From Salvelinus alpinus (taxonomy: Eukaryota; Chordata; Actinopteri; Salmoniformes; Salmonidae): DNA of 64,000 nucleotides. Positions 47,003 through 64,000 of this stretch are shown piece by piece. Below the pieces are notes generated by a model. The model saw only the letters and a program-made list of their open reading frames with translations, made no database searches and was not told where the DNA came from. The DNA lies in NCBI RefSeq assembly GCF_045679555.1, contig NC_092093.1, forward strand, positions 65,359,575 through 65,423,574. Direction: 5' to 3'. Each line of letters starts with the position of its first letter. The stretch's first letter is position 1. The position numbers were made by a program, and so were the translations under genes.

Positions 47003-50000
47003 ATGGAGTTGTCTGAGTCGGTGCGGAAAGGGCTGCAGTCTCTAGCAGACCCGACGCTTTTTGACCTGAAGACCTTCTCCGTGTTGATAGAATTAGCCTT
47101 TCGCAGCTTGCTAACCGCCCATGCCGACCGTAGTGTTCTCGGTAAGCCCGCTCTCTCTCTCTCCACCGTCGCCTTTTATTTCTGCTTCTTTCACAGCTTC
47201 CGGTTTCTACCCAGTTTGACTTGAAGGCTCGTTTTGAAAAATGTGGAATGCACGATAGATTTTTTTAACACCCGTGGATCTGAAATGAATCAAATGTAAC
47301 AGTGTTTGCATCTTCTATGTTTCAAGTGGTAGTTATAGGAAATATGACTATTGATCAGGCTACAACAACGTGTACCCAGGCGAACAGTGAGTTTGCTCAC
47401 CAAGTAGTAGCAATTTTGGGGCGGCAGGTAGCCTAAGTTAGTGGTTAGAACTTTGGGCCAGTAACCGAAAGGTTGCTGGATCAAATCCCCGAACTAACAA
47501 GGTAAAGATCTGTCGTTCTGCCCCTGAACTGTTCCCCGGTAGGCCGTCATTGTAAATATGAATTTGTTCTTAACTGACTTACCTAGTTAAATAAAAAATA
47601 ACTGAGAATGCAGGCTAGGCTACAGTTTAAAAAATATAGGTTAGAAAATGTAGGAAGCAATCTAGGACTAAAAAGGTGCTCCCTAATGACTAAATGTGAT
47701 TTTAATCATATATTTCTAGTCGTAGCCTAAATTGTTTAATTAATTGTGTGTGTGTGCGCACCTTACTGTTTGTAATTTGCGTCCCTTTGTATGTATAAAC
47801 GTTTAGGTGATTAGAACTGGATGATACACTTTAACTAAGCAATAAACCACGAGGGGGTGTGGTATATGGCCAATATATCACGGCCAAGGGCTGTTCTTAT
47901 GTAGGACGTAATGCGGAGTACCTGTATACAGCCCTTAGCCGTGGTATAATGACCATATACCACGAACCTCCAAGGTGCCTTATTGCTATTATAAACTGCT
48001 AACCTTATAAACTGCTCGTGCCTTATTGTTTAATTAGACCCACTATAAAAGCTTGCAGAGACATTCGGCTATAGTTAAAGGAAAAATCCTCTCAAAATAT
48101 TTAGATTTTTTTTTTTTTTCATTTGTCCACTTGATAGGTATTAACAGTGGACATAAATAAATATATTTCGTTTTTGAGTGGATTTTTTCCTTTATGATAT
48201 GTGTGATGAATAAATAACTGGTCAATGTTTTTTTTTCCTGATCATAGATCAACCTGAATTGAAACATATTGACCAGAAGTTGCTGAAACATTGTCACACA
48301 GCTGCCACCACCTACATACTAGAGGGGGTCAAACAAAATGTGGACAAATCCACTATAAGGTAACGCTTGGTTTGTCCTGCTATATTATTGCTAATGGAGG
48401 TTGACCTCTCTGAAGTTATTAAATAATTAATCTCGTCCCCCAAAGACTAGGGTTGAGTTCAGAAAATAATACATTTACATTTTAGTCATTTAACAGACGC
48501 TCTTACCAGAGTGACTTACAGGTAGTGCATTCATCTTAAAGGGCAATTCTGCCACGTTTCAAGCCCCTATTTATTATCTCAGCACCATACCAGTGTCTAC
48601 ATATGTGAAAACAGCACGTTTCTATGATCTGTGGTTAAAAAGATAAGGGCCCTAAAAAATGGTTAAAGAGAAGAATGTTTCCATCTACACTTTTATGTGA
48701 GTAAAGTTATACTTTATACCCCAAAAGATCAGGACAGCTGTGATGGAAACTGGGAAGTTTTGGTACAATTTCATAAATGCAGACAGATAACTTGTTCCTT
48801 TGACATTGTGGGATATTTTTGTTAATTATGTGAGAAATGGAGATGGAAACGTTTTTATGCGTAAATATTGAAATCACAATCATATCTAAGTTAAGTGGTC
48901 CTCTCACTGTAACTCAGGAAAGCATGCAGTTTATTAGGCTACAGATGAAATATGTTATGGGAGACTTCACGGAGTGGTGAAAGTGCATGGTGATCTTGAT
49001 CCTCCTTTCCAATAAATATCAATGGTCTTATTCTGGTGACAAGATGATGGATGCTTGACTGCTGTTTGACAAATAAACATTCTTGCTCTTATCCATAATA
49101 ATCTCATCATGTAGACTAGCCTAACCACTCAGTATCTGCGAGCTGTTGGCTAGAGCGCAGGTGCCAAGACTATAGAGTAGGCACATTTGCTATTTAACGC
49201 AACCGTTTTTGTGGTGGAAAAATTTGCATATTTTCTTTATGCGGATTTTAAATTATTTGCATGACAATCTGTCGCCAATTGAAACCTAGCTTGTGTTATC
49301 ACAAGGTATGATTAAAAGTGGGGAAAAAACTCCCTCTTAGAAACTCATTGCAGTTTTCTTGCTCCCAACATCACTGTACATCTGTTTGACAATCACTGTT
49401 ATAACTTTTGATCATTTCATCGAGTTGAACTTTTTAACTTTATTGTTTTCTACAAAATGTCTAAATATACAATTTTCTCATGTATATGTACACAGTGGTA
49501 TTGTGCTGGAGATAATGAAAATTAGGTTGAAAAGCGGTGGAATTGCCCATTTTTAAGACAGCTAGTTGGGACAACTACATATCTCTGTCATAGTAAGTAC
49601 ATTTTTATTCAATTTAGTAGCTATCAGCAAAGTTAGTCCTAGTAGAAAAAGTAAAGTGTGAGTGTGGAGCACTCTGTTATCAAGAGCATTACACATCACC
49701 TGCTAAATAAAATCCGTAGGCCTACATGAGGCGAAAGTGACTTCATTATGATTAATGTATTGATAAATGATTGAGCTAATTTTGTCATTACAGCTTGTGC
49801 CTGGAGGATGTTAGGTTTGATGCAGAGAGAACAGATGTATTCTACATCACATACCAGGTGATGACTACCTTATTATGTTTATAACACCTTAATGACCTTA
49901 TTGCAAAGAAATGCAAATCCATACCAGATCTCAACCCCAAACTGACTCTTTGTTCTCCAGAAATATAAAAGTGATGTGGAAATTCTATTGTCAAGGTAAC

Positions 50001-53000
50001 TTTTTCTGATGTTTTAATTTCCAGTCGGCCTATTTGAAATGCCATAACAATTCATGACTATGGGGTTATTGTGGCTGAAGCGTTGACTGGACAAATATAC
50101 TTGATTTTAAACTATTAGATTTAAATATAAAATACTACATTGTCTGTTTGTACAGAAACGCTTCTGGGTCACCACAGTACAGAGATAGTAGTTTGTAAAC
50201 TGTGAGAACATAGTCACATTCTAACACATGCCAACAATACAGACAAGACCTTATCGGAGCCCTACATTTTAGTTATGGGTTCTCTATATGGCTCATGGAA
50301 CATCACTTTGACCATGTAGTTTACACTTCATTAACATCTGTAGATCTACAAATGTTATAAATCCACGCTATTGAACTTTTCCAGTAATATTATATATCTT
50401 CCCCGATACACACATCCATTCCCATTGAAACATCAAGTACAGCCTAAAAAAATAGTGAACAATAAAACAATATATGGGGTGTTCATTATATATAATTAAA
50501 GTTTGTTTGAAGTTGGGCAATAACAGTTTATGGTTTTTATTTCAAATGTATTTAACTGTTACATTTAAATGAACCACCGATTTTTGTTTGAAAGCTTTTT
50601 GTTTGAAAGCTTTTGGTGTGTCATCAGGAAATATAGATACTATATTTTCATAAACTCAGATGAGTCAATTTAATAATCTTGCTTTGCATTATTTGCAGTT
50701 ATTTGACACATTTAGCTCACTGAACAAAAATATAAACGCAACATGTAAAGTGTTGGTCCCATGTTTCATGAGCTGAAATAAAAGATCCCAGACATTTTCC
50801 ATATGCACAAAAAGCTTTTCTCTCAAATGTTGTGCATAAATTAGTTTACAATAAATGGCCACTCTAAAATATGCAGTTTTATCACACAACACAATGTCAC
50901 AGATGTCTCAATTTTGAGGGAGTGTGCAAATGACATGCTGACTGCAGGAAGGGCCACCAGAGCTGTTGCCAGATTATTGAATGTTAATTTTTCTACCATA
51001 AGCCGCCTCCAACGTTTTTAGAGAATTTGGCAGTACATCCAACTGGCCTCACAATCGTGGACCACGTGTATGCTGTTGTGTGGGGAGAGCGGTTTGCTGA
51101 TGTCAATGCTGTGAACAGAGTGCCCCATGGTTGGGTAATGGTATGGGCACTACTGACAACGAACACAACTATATTTTATCGATGGCAATTTTTTTTAGGG
51201 TATCTGTGACCAACAGATGCATGTCTGTATTCCCAGTCAGGTGAAATCATAGATTAGGGCCTAATGAATTTATTTCAATTTACTGATTCACTCATATGAA
51301 CTGTAATTCAGTAAAATCTTAGATATTGTTGCATGTTGCTTTTATATTTTTGTTCTGTGTGTGTATTTATGTATATATTATTTAGCAGATGCTTTTATCC
51401 AAAGTCACTTAGTCATGTGTGCATAAATTTTACATATGGGTGGTCCCGGGAATCAAACCCACTACCCTGGCTTTACAAGCATCATGCTCAACCAGCTGAG
51501 CTACAAAAAGTTTATAGAAATGATCAATGTGCTGACAATATCTCTTCAATTGTTTTATGCTTCACTTTCATAGAGTACAGCACACTAGGGAATGGACCTA
51601 GCCTAAATCGGGTCACATTTATTTGTGACGTATTTTGACCATGTATGATCTCTTAACCGTTTTACGATTAGTGAATTAACCTGCAAATGTGACATGACAA
51701 TTTGTTTCACAACTTTGAATCGGTTTATTTTCCTTGGAGAAAGCGCAGTTCTTTTACGATGAGCGTTTGTTTGTAGCGCATTGATAGTTGCTTTTACATT
51801 GTAATTAATCACCACGATTGTCCCCTTTTGTCTTCCTCCTGACAACCAAACTTCAGAATGCTGAAAAGTGTTGCCCTGTTGCCCATAGGGCTCCAGCCGC
51901 GACAAGACGTTTTGCTGTTTGATTTTAACACACGTAATATGATCACTTAGCCTAATATGTGGAAGGACTCTGGGTTAAATAAACAAAGGTTTTTAATGCA
52001 TACGGTTACCGTTGAACAGCCTATATAAATCGATATTCATGGGATCCTGTATGCATGCTTCTTGCCTTGTAAATATATTTGTTTAATATAGGCCTATTGT
52101 GTGCCTCTGTAGCACATTGGTAATTCTGTATTTTGGTTGTCCTTTTAGTATAGGGAGATGCCCTCCTCATATCAACGGCGTGTCATGGCGTCTGGAGTAC
52201 CTTATCAAGGTATTGGTTGGTAATAATAAACTACAATAGAATCAGATAATGATGGTTTAGAGGTCTTATGGTTACTCCGTAGCCCTAACAGATTTTGTTT
52301 CCATGACAGAACGGGCATGTGCATAAGGTCAACGAGCCGTCCTATCTGATTTCATTAAACGTTGAGGTATGTCCCTTTCCAGAACCCAATGATCTAAAAC
52401 TGTTTTGAGTCTGTTAAATGTGTCATCATTACAAACGTAAGCCTATACTTTTACAGAATACCAACAACGGAGGATCGTCGGAAGAAGTCAATTTTAGCTG
52501 CACTATGGAACAACTTCAGGTAGCTAATGTTTTGTTGCAGCCTATATAGAATGTGGGGTTCACCATTAGTTGAATAAGGTAATTTCAAAGAAAGTCTGTG
52601 ATAATGTTTTATATGCACTCTTGAACGTGGCAATTGATTTAAATAGATAGCCTACACTGTATTTTTCAAATCAGCATACTTAACAGATCTGTATATAATT
52701 ATTGGCTAGCTGTTAGGTCCACGTGAATGAGTACAAATAAAGTCATGTTAGTTCTATTTGATGTTTGTTAAATGATTATTAAACTTTTTCTTGAATAGCA
52801 TTTCTTTCAACAGTGTTCGGTGTTTAGATAGATGTACTTCTGCCACATTGAGCAGAGATTAAAACCTGAATTTGCAAATGGCTCCAGTGTATTTTAATCG
52901 ATGTGTAGTAATCTCATTCAATAGTGTTCTGCAGACTTTGTTTCATTTTTTTTTTTACACACATTTGTTAATTTATTTTAAAAATTCATATTTAACAGAA

Positions 53001-53849
53001 ACAATAGGGTATTTCGTTTTTTTATCAATATTCACTCGAATTGTGTATTTCCAAATCATCCATTACTTTCTGTGTGAATACTGATGCCAAGAAATAAGCA
53101 TAACCGCTGAGTGACAGGGCAGGCAGTGATGTCTCGGGATCTAAGTGTAGCCTATGAACTTATCCTAAAAAAGTATCGATTTGTTACATGTTATTTTTAT
53201 TTTTCCTCAATTGAGTTCGACCTAAACAAAATCCCGTATGTTTTGTAGGCCAATCTTCACTGCGACTTGAGGTTGTCTGCTTCAACGTGTCATCTCCTGC
53301 AGTAGCTATCGCTTCATGGCTAGTTTATGAGTATTGAAATAGGGGGCAGAAAAAAATATATTTAGAAATGTTTTTACCCTGTTGCAAAGACACAGTTCTG
53401 AGGGAGGAAGTTTGGTAATGTGTATGTTCGGGAACACTCTGTCTATCCTTCTTTTGGGTATGAGGTGAACCAGAACTGTTGCATTACATTTCAGTTGACC
53501 TGAACATCCTTAGAATTAATCAAAAATATATTCACAAATGAACGAATTGTACTCAGGCCTATTATGATGACTTTAAATGGAATTGACTCTCACGCTGGCA
53601 GGTTTCAGTGTAAAATATCCTGGTAATCTGATTGACAGGATTCAGACTGAGGCAAGGTTATAATTTACACTCAACAGTGCTCCAAACTCCTCCAGTACTT
53701 GAGGGAAACCATTAAATGGTGTGTGATTCAAACTCTCCGTCATTCTCTGTTTGGAAGAGTACCGACTGTGTATGTGACTTTGTTTTCAGGATTTGGTGGG
53801 AAAGATGAAAGACGCTACCAAGAGTCTTGAAAAGGCTATGCAGTTGTGA
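47003..53849 (+). CDS. commd3: COMM domain-containing protein 3, complete
   Basis: Exons: 47003-47141, 48248-48359, 49794-49857, 49961-49995, 52149-52209, 52310-52366, 52457-52519 and 53790-53849. All have GT-AG borders and matching phases, giving 196 residues (human COMMD3 has 195). The start MELSESVRKG and the end DLVGKMKDATKSLEKAMQL match the family. The C-terminal COMM domain begins about residue 124 with VSWRLEYLIK. COMMD3 is a subunit of the COMMD/CCDC22/CCDC93 (Commander) complex, which acts in endosomal recycling of membrane proteins. The stop lies about 1.2 kb before the probable bmi1 first exon in the same orientation; in human the two genes also yield read-through transcripts. Introns 1 and 4 carry SINE, MITE and transposon insertions. 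Confidence 0.96.
47418..47598 (+). mobile_element. tRNA-derived SINE (HpaI-type) in commd3 intron 1
   Basis: The head is GGGGCGGCAGGTAGCCTAAG, then TAACCGAAAGGTTGCTGGAT, with GGATCAAATCC as a degenerate B box and the tail TTCTTAACTGACTTACCTAG. The middle is shortened at CCTGAACTGTTCC. Confidence 0.88.
47838..47987. mobile_element. Foldback MITE in commd3 intron 1
   Basis: The two halves are inverted copies over about 60 bp: AGCAATAAACCACGAGGGGG, GTGGTATATGGCC and CACGGCCAAGGGCTG on the left face CAGCCCTTAGCCGTGG, CCATATACCAC and GCCTTATTGCT on the right. The short loop contains GTAGGACGTAATGCGGAG. It has no coding sequence. Confidence 0.8.
50718..51359 (+). mobile_element. Non-autonomous Tc1/mariner-like element in commd3 intron 4
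   Basis: The inverted ends are CACTGAACAAAAATATAAAC and the matching TTTATATTTTTGTTCTGTG. Inside, about 51027-51180 encodes degraded transposase-like residues (PHGWVMVWALL), and GCCGCCTCCAACG marks the remnant of the DNA-binding part. It is internally deleted, 642 bp. Confidence 0.78.
51379..51508 (-). mobile_element. tRNA-derived SINE fragment, minus strand
   Basis: Read on the minus strand, GTAGCTCAGCTGGTTGAGCA (A box) and GGTTTGATTCCCGGGACC (B box) form a tRNA-like head. It is followed by a tail ending GGATAAAAGCATCTGCTAAA. Substitutions in the anticodon arm and the lack of a tRNA 3' acceptor pairing rule out a functional tRNA gene. Confidence 0.7.
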
Positions 53850-54060
53850 CCTTAGCCTACTCGAACGGTGGAATCCGGTTTCTCACGTGATCTCCTCTGC
53901 TTCCTTCATCTCCTGAAAGCACTGAAGTTCAGCGATTTCAAGCGGCGTTGATATCCGCTTTGTATTTTATACTCATTTAATTCGTCATTAAATATATTTG
54001 TATCCGTTCAATGATGTAGGCCTATTTTTTTTCAATAAAACAGTTCAATGCAGGCATAAA
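53850..54060 (+). other. commd3 3' UTR with polyadenylation signal
   Basis: Short 3' UTR after TGA with AATAAA at 54034-54039. The remainder up to the bmi1 first exon (54060-54990) shows no recognised gene or repeat. Confidence 0.55.
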
Positions 54061-54989
54061 ATAAGAGCCAAATTATATTAAAGCTATATAGCATACTTAT
54101 GTCCCCATAGTCCAATGCATAGTTCATATCAACTCTAGATGTGTAGTCTATGCAGTCTCCGACTGATAGGAGTTTTTGTCTTGTGGAAATAGATTTTCCA
54201 CTGCAACATGACGGTGAAGGGGTGTGTTTGTGTCAAATAAATTATCCACATTGGAGAGAATATCGTGCTGAAGATGAGAATGTGTCATATCTAGTTTACA
54301 AACTGGTGGCAATGCATTGGTTAAATCATATTGCGGCTCACCAGAGGGAACGGAACCGCATATAGTTTACGTACAGAGCCTCCTATAGTAGCCGACCTAT
54401 TAGCGATGCTTTAATTTCCTAAATGCCCCCGTTTTCAGGACGATCATGAATTAGTATTGTATGTGGTCGTTGGCCATGGAATATCAACACAGTAGCCCCA
54501 GCTTTCTATCGGCGTTGGAAAGTGTATCCTAACCAACGCATGTATGACAAAGACGCATTTTGCCAAGCTCATGTCTTTGGAAAGGGACACAGCAGAGGCA
54601 CATAATAGAAACGTGGTTGGAAAAACGCACACTGGCTATTGTTTAGAAACATCAGTGATGTCTTGAGTGACACAACTACAACGTTTGAAGCAAATTACGA
54701 GATCATGATGGGCTTTGGATAACATATTCTTTGTGTCATTTTACGAAGCATCGTGAATTGGCGAGCCCCCCGAATACACCGACACTAATTTCCAGGCCAC
54801 CCTTAAGGAATGATACCACGTGACCAAAGCGGGGCGGTCGAACTACAAGCCATTTTGGGGACGGTGTCAGTTTCCACTGAGCCACACTGCTGCATTTTTC
54901 GAAGAGACTCATTGGGAACACAAACACACCGTTCGGAACGCACAGCCAAAAGGCTGAAATATTAGACAACAGAGGACACTACGCGCCCA

Positions 54990-55186
54990 AAGTGCATAGA
55001 AGGAGAACAATACGATTTTTACGCATCTGAAATGAGCCCCGGGTTGCCTGGCGCTCTATGCAATTGACAGCGTCTGCAGCTTGTTTCAAGATGGCGGCTG
55101 AGCTCGTATTCATTTTCTGCTGATCGCCTCCTAACTTTCATTGTCTCTCCGTCTCCAATATCGCAGATCGCCAGCCGAGTCTCTAG
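54990..55186 (+). promoter_or_regulatory. bmi1: Probable bmi1 promoter and non-coding first exon
   Basis: A GC-richer, CpG-containing block ends with a donor TCTCTAG|GTATGT (exon end 55186). AAGATGGCGGC (55088-55098) is a YY1-type element common at mammalian and fish starts. Its ATG at 55091 opens a 10-codon uORF (MAAELVFIFC, stop) if included in the leader. No acceptor marks the 5' side. Assignment to bmi1 rests on position, orientation and the known non-coding first exon of vertebrate BMI1. Confidence 0.55.
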
Positions 55187-63967
<8,781 letters not shown>

Positions 63968-64000
63968 CTGGCCTGAAATCCGGGCCGACAGCCAACGCCA

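Overview
This is vertebrate nuclear DNA, almost certainly from a salmonid fish (salmon, trout or char group). It has spliced genes with GT-AG introns. Its interspersed repeats are the ones expected of salmonids: several Tc1-type transposons, including one whose inverted repeats match the family from which Sleeping Beauty was rebuilt, tRNA-derived SINEs with the shared ...CTTAACTGACTTGCCTAG... tail, and long CA/GA microsatellites. Species and salmonid duplicate copy cannot be decided from the window.

Three genes can be modelled, all on the + strand. (1) Positions 232-7767 hold the last eight coding exons of an MLLT10 (AF10)-type gene, including the octapeptide motif/leucine zipper that recruits DOT1L; the start lies upstream of the window. 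(2) Positions 47003-53849 hold a complete eight-exon commd3. (3) Positions 59188-63967 hold a complete nine-coding-exon bmi1, with a probable non-coding first exon near 55186. MLLT10, COMMD3 and BMI1 are neighbours in human 10p12, so this is conserved synteny; no exon of DNAJC1, which lies between them in human, was recognised. Two of the genes act on chromatin: MLLT10 is a DOT1L cofactor for H3K79 methylation, and BMI1 is the PRC1 RING partner in H2A ubiquitination. COMMD3 belongs to the Commander endosomal sorting complex.

The roughly 37 kb between mllt10 and commd3 is mostly repeats: Tc1 elements of several families and ages (10604-12062, 35338-36054, 40440-41350, 44791-46396), a 1.5 kb minisatellite of 20 bp units (21671-23196), an L1/Tx1-like LINE fragment (28678-29845), MITEs and SINEs. 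It also holds a very young LTR-type element (37430-40402) whose two LTRs are almost identical and whose interior encodes a long tandem-repeat protein.

The most unusual feature is at 62352-63371. The last 39 bases of bmi1 coding exon 8, its splice donor and the first 12 bases of the following intron have been amplified into 20 tandem 51 bp units. Each unit keeps a GTAAG donor, and because 51 is a multiple of three the reading frame stays open through all 20. Use of any downstream donor would insert 17-residue repeats, in frame, into the RAWUL domain of Bmi1.
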